Shown here in pieces: positions 46,766 to 58,090 of a DNA stretch of 64,000 bases. The position numbers and the translations under genes are program-made. Source of the DNA: Bedellia somnulentella (Eukaryota > Arthropoda > Insecta > Lepidoptera > Bedelliidae); the NCBI GenBank assembly GCA_963576735.1, contig OY755177.1, positions 11,718,001 to 11,782,000 on the forward strand, read 5' to 3'. Each line of letters begins with the position of its first letter. Position 1 is the stretch's first letter. Below the pieces are notes generated by a model. It was not told the DNA's origin and did no database searches. It saw only the letters and a list, made by a program, of their open reading frames with translations.

Positions 46766-48875
46766 AATATTTATTGTAAACTCTAAATATTGAAAACCTT
46801 TGTAAACGAAAGTCCAAATATAACCACGTTCATTTCAGAAACAGCAAAGTAAAACTAGAATCAATTATAAGCTGAAATAACACAGAACTTTTCTAACCCG
46901 AGCTCAAACAAAACACTCTGACGGAGCAAAGTAACTTTCATCTTTATAAACCACAGCTTTGCATTAGAAAGTTCCGTTAAAGGAAAAGTTTTATTTGAAG
47001 TGAAGTGAATGGATATCTTCCATGTGTAGTGCACGAATTGAGACGTATAGTTTTTGGAGTAGAATGTGTCCCGATGCTTTTGTTTTGCCTCTGTTTGTCT
47101 TCTTCTCGAAGATGCTTTTACGATAGTTCGAAATGGAACACAATTTATGGTTCATGTACTTTTAGTTTTAAGTTATTTTTGTCTTTCTAGTTTTGATGGA
47201 GTTGTCTCATAATTCAATTTTAACTTTATGGCATATATACTTTTCTGAACTGACTTAAATGAGAATTAATAAAAAACTTATATACACTCAAAAATTTATA
47301 AAAAAAATTACTCATGTTAAGAATTTGGTAGTATGCTAAAACCAATGCGTGACGGAACGATGCCCTGTAAAATTAGCGTATCAAGACTCAAATCTATGTT
47401 TAATCTATTACCAGTACTATAGACTAAGCTGTTCAAACGCCCTTTTAAAACTCTTCTATCTTTTTTCCAATTGGCTTTGGCTCTTATCGCTGTGTTTTTT
47501 TCTTCTACTGATCAAGATCAGACCGCTCAGGTCGGAAAGTGCACTTTTTAATTACATTCAATTTTATTTACCCACTACGAACATTCTGGTACAGGTTTCA
47601 ATCGAATGTAGATAAACATAAAAGCAACTGCAGATATTTTATTTACTTCGCAGACTAGTTAAACCTCAATGTGAAAAGAATGTTAGGTAATAGAGTTGAG
47701 TTGGTAAAAATAAAATCAAGCAAGTCACAAGTATACCACCTAATTCTTATCATTTAGTTGTCACTGTATTACTATGGCCTCTCACTTCTCTCTAGCTTTA
47801 TTCGCGATCATCGGCTTCTGACAACAGTCTAATATAGTCGACTACCTAGTGGTAGTTTTATCACTTAAACGACACCCTACTAAGCAAATTAGTATTAATA
47901 CGGGGGCAAGTATAAGAAAGTAAACGAGCTTGACAGTGTTGTCGTAATTGTAAAAAATTACGATAAATAATTTCTGTCGTCCCCAACAGTAATGAATGAG
48001 GTGAGCAGGTATGTTTGAGGCAATCCTTTAAAAAAAATACTCTTACTTTCATTAACATAAAACAAAGATACTAAAAAGTATATTAATCAAATTTTAAATA
48101 AGTTTTCACTATTACTTAAACAAATTGATGTAATAATAGTGTAAAATAAATACGCTCACACAACTCGTTATCCCGAGCAGAGTAAATCCAAGTTTCATTA
48201 AGATATCGCTTCGATAGTGTCGGATAAACTCCACTTTAACTTTGAATCTGCGCCAAACAAATTAACGTAAGTAGAAGTTACGGTTAGTTTTCTACTTATG
48301 AGCATGTTAAGTCACTTTAAGGGTCTGTCAGTATCAAATGCAGACGTCCCTTAATCAGTGGTCCCTAATAGCAAGCTCTGAGGTCAACCGCCCAGTTAAT
48401 GTAAGGGGACGGCAATAAGTGGACAGACACGGACAGGCTTTGGAACCCTTTGGAAACTATTCTCGAAGTTTCTCATGCTTAAGCGAACTAAAAGGAGCAT
48501 TTATAACAACTTAATTGTTGCTGTGTTAACATTTTGAATAATTGAAACAACGTACGGACGCCTTTATAGCCCACCGGACCGTTATAGTATAAGTAATTAT
48601 TGAAACAGTTTCATTCAGTAACCGTTCATAAAGTATCTGTTTGCTTGATAGAATACAGTATTAAAAAGGTAAAATTGGACTTTATTTCTGAAGATTCACT
48701 GTCCCACCAGATTCTATCTCGTTGAAATTTAAAGATCTAAAATTTCCATAAATATCGAAATAAATAATATGTACGGGGGCTCCTATACAAGTGCATATTG
48801 ACGATAGCAAAGACTAGTTGCATAAAAAACCAAGAGTATATTATAAACTTAATATATATAGATACTGCTCATAGT
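46766..48875. other. Gene-free stretch
   Basis: No recognised family or coding signal. The 88-codon frame at 47349-47615 is unconvincing. Confidence 0.35.
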
Positions 48876-49100
48876 TTGCAGTGTAGTGTCGGGTTGGAAT
48901 AGTAGTAACCCATTTATTCCCGTGGATGTTTGTAACAGGTGACTAAGGGTATTGAGACTTTTGAAGTGACTTTTGGGCAATTCGGTTGGCGGCCCACCCC
49001 TAACAACCTTTTACAAACTTATATTCCAAAAGGAAGTCTTGTTCTGGTCTGGTAGGGTACCAACCCTTTATAGGGATCTAAGGCGTGAGTATATTCATGT
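48876..49100 (+). mobile_element. SINE-B copy, old
   Basis: TGTAGTGTCGGGTTGGAATA, GACTAAGGGTATTGAGACTT, CGGCCCACCCCTAACAACC and a tail GGATCTAAGGCGTGAG are all recognisable but diverged. Confidence 0.7.
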
Positions 49101-49699
49101 AGAAATATAATATCATTAAAAAAGCATTTGAGGTGTATAATCCTAACCAATAATAATATAACCAATATGTTTATATAAATATTGTGTGGACTTATTGCCC
49201 GAGTCCCATTCACAATTAGCAGTTATTTTACATTGTTGGCTATGACGCATTACCACTTGAGGGAACAAACATTAAAAATAAATAAAAATGCAAAATGATG
49301 CAATTTTTTATAAAATTATATTAATTCCTTACAACACCTCTGCTACCTACAATATCCACAACTTACGACGAAAACGATGCTGAAACACAATTACTTATTC
49401 TAGTTCCAGCTATTTCTTGTCTGTAAATAGAAACGTCTTAAATAGCACTATGAGAAATACTTTACGGATTGTTGTCCACTAAATTTGACCAGATCAATGA
49501 TCCAAAGTTAGAGTTACCTGTTTCTAAAATCAAACTTGTTATAGAGCTGTCATTTAAACTTTTCATGGAAAGTATGAATAGCTTAAACCGTCCAGCGTAG
49601 CAACTGGTTAGTTATCAACGATATGTTTTAAGTTAGCATTAAATATTCGGATCCTAATAATTACCAAAATTCTTACATATGGCCATAAATAATTAACAA
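49101..49699. other. Gene-free stretch
   Basis: AT-rich, nothing recognised. Confidence 0.35.
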
Positions 49700-49855
49700 G
49701 TTCTAGGAAACTTTTGGAAGTTGAGTAAAAAATAATTTTAAATAAAGGAAAGCTTGGTGATGGGTCTCCAGACACATCGCTGAACAATCATTTAAAAAGT
49801 CCCGATCGCTTACTAACCACGGGTTAGTGCTATTTTAAGCCGACGAAACACAGCA
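49700..49855 (-). mobile_element. SINE-B fragment
   Basis: ACTTTTGGAAGTTGAGT, TGGTGATGGGTCTCCAGACA and TTAGTGCTATTTTAAGCCGA, without the tail. Confidence 0.7.
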
Positions 49856-50112
49856 AATGATCCATATCATGTCATGTCAGTGTAAGAGATCCTCAGTTGC
49901 AGACAGCAAGGGATTAAGCATGATTTGGACCTAGAATTTCGTTTTCTTTCATAATTACGACTATGATTATTAAACTATGAAGAGAAGGCTGGGCCTCCAA
50001 ATCAAAAATCTAGCTTTGTTAACCGATTAGATTATATTGGTTAAAAACGAAAGAAATTGCTAATTATTATAAACCGGCCAAGTCAAGGGTCCCATGTTTA
50101 ATATTATTAAGC

Positions 50113-51148
50113 ACTAGCTGACCCGACAGACTTCGTACTGTTAAATTTGCTTATTACAAAATTATAGGCGTTTTTTCCGGTACTCTTGATTCAATCAGCC
50201 GTGAATATTTTATTGATCATTTTTTTCCGGGATGTAAAGTATTTGGATCATTATCTTGCATTCTGCCAAATTTCATTCACGCAAATAATGTACTTGAGGA
50301 GCCTTTTCACCTCAAACACACCAACAACCGAAACCTATTTTTTACCTATTCAAGGTTTCTTTGTACAAAATTATTATTTAAAATGAATCACATAAATTAA
50401 ATTTTAAAAATCAATTGTAAACTTGATACGAAGCGCCGCGCCGCGCCGCACTGTAAATTTCATCAATCGACACAACTGTATCAACGTTGTCTGCCCGTTC
50501 GGGTCGCGCACCTCAACATGAGCCCACCCCCACCACCGCCGCCGCAGCCACTGGCCGCCACTGTCGTGCTATGCGGACCGACCGACTGACACAACGACGG
50601 AACGCAGCCGCCGCCGCCGCCATCTCTGCCCTCGGCATTGTAAATATGCATCTTGTGTATTAATATTAACATAAAAGTGTTATGATATGTATATATCCGG
50701 AATCCTTATTTCATCAGCTTTAATTTGATATGCATTTTGGGTCATTTGCACAACGCCATCTATCGGACTTTGGATTCCAATTATCAACATTAGTTCTATA
50801 TTTAGACTTAAGATGTCGTTGCAAGTACTATACTGAATTGCGTAACGTAATATTTTTCTTCTTGAACTCACAAAATTAATCATATCTTTTGATAGAGTGA
50901 ACCGATTTCGATGAAACAAAAACTAAGTTATACCTCAAGTTACGTATAATTTTTGTATATAATTATTTTCAGCATTGAATTCGTAGATTTTACGTGATTT
51001 GCGCACAAACAAACATATAAACAGACAAAAATTGAAAAAATGATGGAAATGGGTTCTGTTACTTATCTGTTCACACGCTGGCTATTTTTTTTTTCAATTT
51101 CTTCAATGTACAAAAATGACTTTTCTACAGATTTATTATATGTATAGA
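50113..51148 (-). mobile_element. Non-autonomous Helitron with GC-rich cargo
   Basis: The - strand 5' end TCTATACATATAATAAATC (from 51148) matches the Helitron at 1599, and the 3' end is CAGCTAGT at 50113. The base before the 5' end is A; the base after the 3' end is G rather than T. 50427-50642 is strikingly GC-rich in an AT-rich element. Confidence 0.7.
50427..50642 (-). other. GC-rich CpG segment inside the Helitron
   Basis: Contains CGCCGCGCCGCGCCGC and CCGCCGCCGCCGCC. On the - strand an ATG at 50623-50621 starts MAAAAAAFRRCVSRSVRIAR and continues to about 36 codons. It resembles a CpG-type 5' exon or promoter; capture of host sequence by the Helitron is possible but unproven. Confidence 0.4.
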
Positions 51149-51282
51149 TATTACTATAAAATTTATAATTTATAAAGACGAAGCTTTAATTTTGCATATA
51201 GTTACACTAGTTTTTACCACACCGAATGGATAATTCTGGAAAGAACGGATAATTGAATTAAAAAAAGTGTATAAGATGTAGG

Positions 51283-51889
51283 TGTCGTGGCCATATCGTA
51301 GATTTGAACACATCGTGAAATGATCGATCATTTCATGAAATAGTCACATTTCATGATGTGGCCAACTTAATTTGACCAGATCGTAAAATCGTCAACGTTT
51401 CACGATTTAATCATCCACGCTTGGCCAGATCGTGGAATAGGGCGACCTGTGAAATGCAATCCAAACTCAACGTTTTTTTAAAATATTGCTAAGTTTTTTC
51501 GTAATTTGCAAAGCACTCGAGAACCTTTTTGTCGAAAACTCTTTTGCAATCACTTTCTCCCTCGCTTGATAGCGAATAAGTAACTTTTTTACTGCGAGAA
51601 ATAACAGTTTTGACAGTGGCCGCCATCTTCACACATAAACAAAGCGTTTTCAGCGCCTCTACCGGTAATTAATGTGACTACTTTACGATATGACCAAATA
51701 ATCTTAACCATTTCATGAAGAGGCCACGCGTTTAGTTGGCCATATCGAGAAACGTTTTCTTATCATTGATCTGCCCAAACCACATCACGATGTGGCCAAT
51801 AAACAGTTGAACATTTCATGAAATACGACTATTTCATGAAATGATCGATCATTTCACGATGTGTTCAAATCTACGATATGGCCACGACA
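51283..51889. mobile_element. Long-TIR DNA element, uninterrupted copy
   Basis: TGTCGTGGCCATATCGTAGA and its inverse bound 607 bp; TAGG is duplicated at 51279-51282 and 51890-51893. Both TIRs hold the palindrome TGAAATGATCGATCATTTCA. In reverse orientation it aligns with 12888-14299 minus two insertions. No coding content. Confidence 0.88.
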
Positions 51890-52189
51890 TAGGTATAATA
51901 GAAACGTCACTGTTTGGTAATAAGCGGTTTTACATGTCAAAATTTAGTGCTTAAATTGCATTCTCAGTCACTTTGAGCAAGTGTGTTAAAATATATAATT
52001 TTATAAACTAAATTGGGCTTTGCTTTACAGAGGAGTAATGCAGGTAGCCTTTTTGGTACCCTACCCCCTAGCAAATATAAAAAAATGAAAATATTGATTA
52101 TGTGAATAATTTTATAAGTTGAATATGTAAATAAAAACACCGTCTATAATATAACCGAAAATACTTATACAAACGTTTTTTGTACATGA

Positions 52190-52332
52190 AATACTCATGG
52201 GGGGATTTTTTCTAATAAATAAATAGTGTCACTAATGCTCAATTGGCAGAGCGACGGGGGCGTATACCTGGAGGTCGTGGGTTCGATCCGAAATCACTGG
52301 GTTTGAAATTTTTCTTTCCATTATTTATTAAA
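52190..52332 (+). mobile_element. Family C element with inverted tail on its left
   Basis: The left end is the family tail in reverse (CATGAAATACTCATGGGGGG, then TCTAATAAATAAAT), followed by a tRNA-like core (ATGCTCAATTGGCAGAGCGA; GGTCGTGGGTTCGATCC) and a forward tail (AATTTTTCTTTCCATTATTT). The leader is absent. Confidence 0.65.
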
Positions 52333-54110
52333 TTCCAATAACCTTAATTTTTCAGTGATAAGACCGCAAATTATACTTTTGTTATTTAATTCTGTTTATT
52401 TGTAAAAGTTTCTCCTTTTTGATGTGAAATAAGGAGTTCTCTATACTATTCTATTTTCCATAAATCATATTAAATGTGGTTCTTCTTCTTTAACATATAC
52501 TCTGAGTTCATAAAGCGTAAACTTGAGAGAAGAACGAAATGCCTCAACACACGAAGAAGCGAATAAAATCTCTTTATATATAAATAATCTTTAGTGATGA
52601 TTTGGATGAATAATGTTATATTTGGGTGGTAGTAAACGCATATGGCAGATGATTTTATATTGCATTTGTATACAGTGGTGATACTGTTTGAATATTCACC
52701 CAGAAATTTAACTCTGAACCCAAGGTGACAACATATCAGAAAAAAATATTAATGCTCAAACCGCTATATTATTATTTTTGAAATATTTACGCAAATCTAA
52801 CAGGAAAGCATGATTTTTCCAAACCAAACCATTTTCGTCTATTGGTTTTGTGATATAAATTCAGCCGCCTTTTTTATTCAATTACAAATTTTTAGATGCA
52901 AATCTGACAAAAAATGGAAGCAATTCAATTGCTCGACTTAAAAGTAAATACGTGCCCATTTTACTAAATAAATCTCGACGCATCTTACTAGCGTTTGTGT
53001 TAAAAGCACTGAAAATTTTGCCAAGCTGAACTTGTAAATAGCGAACGTGACAGGAAAGTAGAACCAACTGAAGGGTAAACACCTTAATTTTGTTGAGATT
53101 GCGGGTAACCTTTTCTGTCCTTTTGCATGACAAAGACCTCTATAATCTATAATGGCTGCGAGACGAATAGATCCATCTAGAATACCTTTTTGAAAGTCAA
53201 GCGGTAAACCCTGCCATCCCGTTTTTCAGTATTGCATGCATAATTTTGGGCCTGATGTAGCCCGCCACCTTTCATACGTAGAACTTATTTCTGCCTAACA
53301 ATCCAGAAAGTTATTTTGGTAATCCTCATAAAATAACAGTGATAATAATATATTAACCGCAACTATGTCGTTTATTCGTTGGAAGTTCTTTGTTTTTGCT
53401 CGTATATCATTTTCAGTAGATAAGTTATACTGTAGTAATTTCTGTTTAAATGTGATTCACTTATGAATTAATGGATTAAATGTTCTAGGTGTTATACTTA
53501 TCTTTACTCTCTGGGAATGTTTATTATGGTAGGTGCTGAATTTTCATCATTAATTGTTAGAAAAGGTACTCATATCGTTGATTTCCTATTACAAAATGGC
53601 ATGATTATTATTTCATAAAGTCTTGTTTCAAATACGTTTGTATAGACTGCAGCTTCACAAATTGATACGAGATATTACGAAAAATACGGAATAAGCCTAC
53701 AGAGTGCTAGTTTTGTGAAAAAGCGGTTTTGACAGCGAACGAGGTGGCACTGTGCATAGTTTGTTTCTAGAGAAATATTGATTTACAAATCTATAAACCC
53801 TGTGCATGGTTGATGAATAGTGGACCCTGCAGGTGTTCTCCAGCATGCGCTTATTCCGAAAAATTAAGGTAGTGCTTCTGCGGAACCCTAAACCACCAAA
53901 CTTATTTTAGAGAAGGAGTAGAAACGAAATATTCATTATATTATTTTCATCGTCATCTTTTAGTCGCTTCTGTCTTAAAAATAACATGCCGTGTTTGACA
54001 AATATCAAGATCGGTGTCGAACAGGACTGTTTGTATTTATAATGTGTAGTGATGTGACTGTGTTAAATGTGAAACTCAGTTTGAAAATGACTGATAATCG
54101 TAATATTAGC
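52333..54110. other. Gene-free stretch
   Basis: No coding or family signal recognised. The 83-codon - strand frame 53133-52882 has no recognisable domain. Confidence 0.35.
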
Positions 54111-54366
54111 ATACATACATACATACATACATATACTCACGGCTATAAATCCCTAGATGGGGTAGCCAGAGCTAATGAATGAGAAATTCCTCAGCCACCT
54201 TTGGAAAGTTGAGTGGGGAAAAGATGGTAAAATAAAGGTTGTTGGTGATGGGTCTCCAACCGCATCGCACAATAATCCCTTTAAAGCCCCAATACCGTTA
54301 GTCGCCTCTTACGTACACCCACCGGAAGAAATGGGGTAGTGCTATTCTAAGCTGACACTACACAGC
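54111..54366 (-). mobile_element. SINE-B, full length with (ATAC)n tail
   Basis: ATACATACATACATACATAC leads into TATACTCACGGCTATAAATC, then the complete body to CTAAGCTGACACTACACAGC. Confidence 0.9.
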
Positions 54367-55208
54367 TATATTAGCATTACTTGAAAATGTTATTACTTGC
54401 TATATCAACAATATTGACCAACAAGAAAAGGAAATATTGGCATTGATGGCTTTTCCAGACAACTTCTACGAAATTTTGTAGCCATGTCATGTCACTCGTA
54501 GCAGCTACGACAGGATGGTTGGCATGTTGCTACGAACAATGTATTCTACTAGCTTTATTGATTTACCAATACACTTGAATATGGACTAAGTGTACAAACG
54601 TTAGTGCATGAATAATTTTGCTTTTAAATTATATAGCCTATTAATTATTGGTTTCATTAAAAAAATTCAATGTCGCTTTATTTGATACCTGTGTCGTAAT
54701 ACAGACAAAATAAGCCGAATGGCGCTATGAACACACTAATATCGCGAGAAACGTTGATTGAAAAGGCGCAAACATTAGTGCATAATTCAGTTCTGGTTTA
54801 TATGCCGATGCATTTTAGTTATTGCAAAATCAAGATAAAAGTAGTGATAATACAGTGGAAATGGGAAAGTTTATGTCATATACTCTGTTTTTTACTTTGA
54901 TATTTTATAACTGTGATTACGTTTGATCGTCAATTAGTTTGATATTGGCTTGTTAATAAAAATCAGCTGTATAATTTCTTTTCAGATTGAGGTTTATTTA
55001 TTAATAGTGGTATTTGTGAAAACGCCAACTGAAATCTGAATATGGGTATCATACAACAGCAAAGCTGCTCGTTCCTCATACTCAAGTGCTATGGTGCAAA
55101 CTCATTCTAAATCTATAACTTATCTTGTCGTAATCTTGTTTTTTCCAAATCAATTAATTAATTATTCTAGTATTGTAAGCTTTTCGTACCTCACAATCTT
55201 CTATTATA
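54367..55208. other. Gene-free stretch
   Basis: Nothing recognised except small internal repeats of CTACGA/GTAGC near 54465-54535. Confidence 0.35.
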
Positions 55209-55561
55209 TATTCGCTGGGTGCAAAGTAGGGGGTCGGGGAACTCGAATCGATCACAGCGCGCACAGTGGCAAAAAAAGGAACATTCGGCGGCTAATCAAG
55301 TGTAATTGAAATGAAGGAAAACATTCATAGTACTAAAATTTTCAAATAATGCCAAGTTAATTTATTTTCGCAGGTCGTAAATGAAGGAAAAACATTCATC
55401 TGCAATATTTATGCGCATAATGGTAAATATATATGTGATTCTGAAGTTTAAACTGAAATATCAAGCAATTTGAAGATTATCAAGTTTGGCAAAAAAAACC
55501 AAGCACCAAGGATGTAATACTATTGTAAAGACATTCGCTCATCGAGCAACCTTGCTTGCAA

Positions 55562-56083
55562 ATGCCGGCTTGCTTTTATCCAAAATACAGTAACACTAGA
55601 GTCATTATTGATGGTACAGAGTTGTAAGTAGAAATACCATCCACAGTTGATAATCGTGTGTGGTGCTACAAGAAAGGATTTACTGCAAAGGTGCTCATAG
55701 GTATTACACCTGGAGGCTTCATTTCCTTTATATCAAAAGTAGTCGGTGGAAGGAAAAGCGATGCTCAAATAACAGTTGAATCAGGATTAGTTGATTAGGT
55801 ATTTAGAAAATGGAGACATTGTTTTGGCTGACAAAGGACTTCCACAAATAAAGAAAATTTAAATGAAAGTGGAAAAGAAATAGGAATTGTTATGCCACCT
55901 TTTCGAAGTGATAAAAGGGAATTTTCAAGAGATGCTACTTACATCGGTATCGCTTGGGTTAGGATTCATGTCGATAATGAAACAGCTGAGACTTTATTAA
56001 AACTTGTTTGCCATACAGATGATATTTTGCATATTTGTTGTGTATTAGTAAATTTGCAGAACTCAATAAAACAAAATATATAA
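55562..56083 (+). pseudogene. DDE_Tnp_4-type transposase, broken
   Basis: Readable blocks in changing frames are MPACFYPKYSNTRVIIDGTE (first catalytic Asp in IIDGTE), TAKVLIGITPGGFISFISKV, GGRKSDAQITVESGL, LENGDIVLADKGLP (second Asp) and IGIVMPPFRSDKREFS, then RIHVDNE near the expected third acidic residue. Stops after GTEL and after ESGLVD, plus a frameshift, show it is inactive. The block order and spacing fit the Harbinger-related DDE_Tnp_4 fold. Confidence 0.82.
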
Positions 56084-56191
56084 CACAATTTACTTGTATT
56101 TAAGAACACAATAATAGAACAGAACAATAAAAGTACTTTAACAGAACTTTAAGAGATAATCAACAACAGTATTTACCTAACTTCATAATTT

Positions 56192-56407
56192 TTATAGATT
56201 TATTATGTTTTTACCAGTAAAAGAACGCTTTGGCAGAATATGTTTATGATTATTTTCAGATTTAATTTCTTTCACATCTAGCACATGTTGAGCTAAAACT
56301 AATTTTCTTCCTTTTATTGTCGTTTGTAGTTGGAAAGTGAAGTCGTGTGTTATTGCTTGGAATCCAGTTTTTGTAATTAAATTGGCCATATTTAACTGAA
56401 AATACAT
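56192..56407 (-). pseudogene. Possible second-gene remnant of the same transposon
   Basis: 71 codons beginning MYFQLNMANLITKTGFQAIT on the - strand, inside the TIRs and convergent with the transposase. No recognised domain; assignment rests on position only. Confidence 0.3.
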
Positions 56408-56760
56408 AAAAAGAGTTCATTACTTACAACAATACTGTCATGAATTATCATCTGCAATATTTATAAAATGTATTATTCGATTACATTTATTTATTTCTGT
56501 ACTTACTTCTCGTGAAGTCAGCGATGAGAAAGTCCGTGTATACTATCTGTAATTTATTTATTGTCACTCTAGACGGGTAATACAAAACATCAGCGTTATT
56601 ATCGACGCTATAGATTTACATGATCAAATAGAATATATATAAATTACGATACTTTCTTGAAATTATTTGTTTGCTTACAGCACAGCCGCCCATTTGACAT
56701 TTCAATGTCCGCCATAATTGTGAACGCTAGTTGGCGCTGCCGTCGCGCACCCAGCGAATA

Positions 56761-57355
56761 CCAAAGATGCCGCAATCCATACAAATTCAACGCACAAAAG
56801 TGGACCGCGAGAATGACAAGACTGTTTGACAATTAAATATTTATTTTTCTACAATTATCGACCTTACCGCATTTTCTTGAGACCTATTTATTTATTGCAA
56901 GATTAAGCACGCGGATGTCAGTAAAACAGTGCTTACCATATAAAAAAGCACTGTTTGGCCGGGCCGTTTTCGTGCTTTGTTGGTGTATCTTTGGTAAATA
57001 TGATCGAAGCTCACCATGTATACATTTAGCCTGAACTAAATATTTCGAGTATGATTTCCTTTAAAAATTCAGAGTTATGATTATCCACTCCCCATTATTT
57101 TGTACCGTATTGAGAAAGAGCACGGCCTCTTATTTTAAAACTCGTTTGTGTATTTAAAAGTGATATGTTTAGATAATTTACGAATGTGGTTTAAAACTGT
57201 TGAAAATATCGAGTGTGTTAATTTTTCTATGTAATAATAGTGTGTTGGCAGAAATCTAATAAAGCTGCCTCTTAACAAAAGGAGATACAGGTAGGTAGTC
57301 TTCTTCTAAAGTGTGATCTCTGACTACCTATTTATTCTAAACACAACCTCGTTAT
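56761..57355. other. Gene-free stretch
   Basis: Nothing recognised apart from a short hairpin (GGTAGTC ... GACTACC, 57294-57329). Confidence 0.35.
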
Positions 57356-57360
57356 ACTTC

Positions 57361-57472
57361 TGACAAATAAAAGACGTGTGTTTCCTTCAATCATGTATTA
57401 TAGACTAAAATCCTAAACTACCTTAACATATAAATATAAATCTAACTCTGACAACTACTAACATACATTACA
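57361..57472 (-). repeat. 3' LTR of the Gypsy element
   Basis: Begins TG and ends CA on either strand (TGACAAATAAAAGACGTG ... ACATACATTACA on +). Preceded on the - strand by the purine tract. Confidence 0.92.
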
Positions 57473-57595
57473 CCTCCGCCCTTATTTACAAAATACAACA
57501 TGTTCACATAAAACTTATTAACCTAAATAAAAACCTAATAAAAAGAAAAGAATAATTAAAAACTAAAACAAAACAACTTATATGACAAATAATAT

Positions 57596-58090
57596 TTACA
57601 CCTGAGCAGTATTGCTAAAACCATAACGATCAGGTGCTTTACGTTGCCGTAACGGGTAACGACGTACATCCTGACTAGTATTTGTTTCCGAGTCAATCGG
57701 CACACTGGGCACACACATAGGATTTGGAGTCAAATCGACGATAGCGGTTTCGTTAGGTTCTGTGTTTGTTGCAGACGAATCCCTTACTCTACTCTCTTCC
57801 GAGATAATTAATCTATTTTCCCTCTCCGTACCGCTGGTTATTAACGTAACCATTCCTAAAAATGATTTAAGTTCCGACACATTCCTAGGGTGGGGCATAT
57901 CAACCATTGCCCTTATTTTCTCGGGGTCTACCCGGATACCGTTTGCGTTTATTATAAATCCTAAATATTTAACCTCCCTCTGCAAAAATTCGCATTTACT
58001 TTTTTTTACTTTAAGCCCGTTTTTACCTAATATATCCAAAACATCGTTAATAGATTTTAAATGACTATCCCAGTCCTTATTCATTACCAA
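57596..58090 (-). pseudogene. Pol remnant: RT end joined to integrase tail
   Basis: Residues 1-81 continue the RT (HLKSINDVLDILGKNGLKVK, then KYLGFIINANGIRVDPEKI and SELKSFLGMV). The next residues jump to an integrase C-terminal tail with the motif YPLRQRKAPDRYGF near the end. The RT thumb, RNase H and integrase zinc finger and DDE core are missing, so an internal deletion lies near 57850. Confidence 0.88.

Larger units (their letters stand above)
55211..56758 (+). mobile_element. Decayed ISL2EU/Harbinger-type DNA transposon
   Basis: A 12-bp TIR TTCGCTGGGTGC and its inverse are flanked by TA on both sides (55209-55210, 56759-56760). Inside, a transposase relic on + (55562-56083) is followed by a - strand frame (56407-56192). 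A DDE_Tnp_4-type transposase with 2-bp duplication and a second gene is the layout described for ISL2EU elements; the second frame shows no motif I can name. Confidence 0.7.

Noticed and set aside
50481..50672. Glycine-rich 63-residue protein on the - strand
   Set aside because: Product of CCG/CCA repeats in the Helitron cargo; a different frame gives the more gene-like alanine-rich start, and neither is proven.
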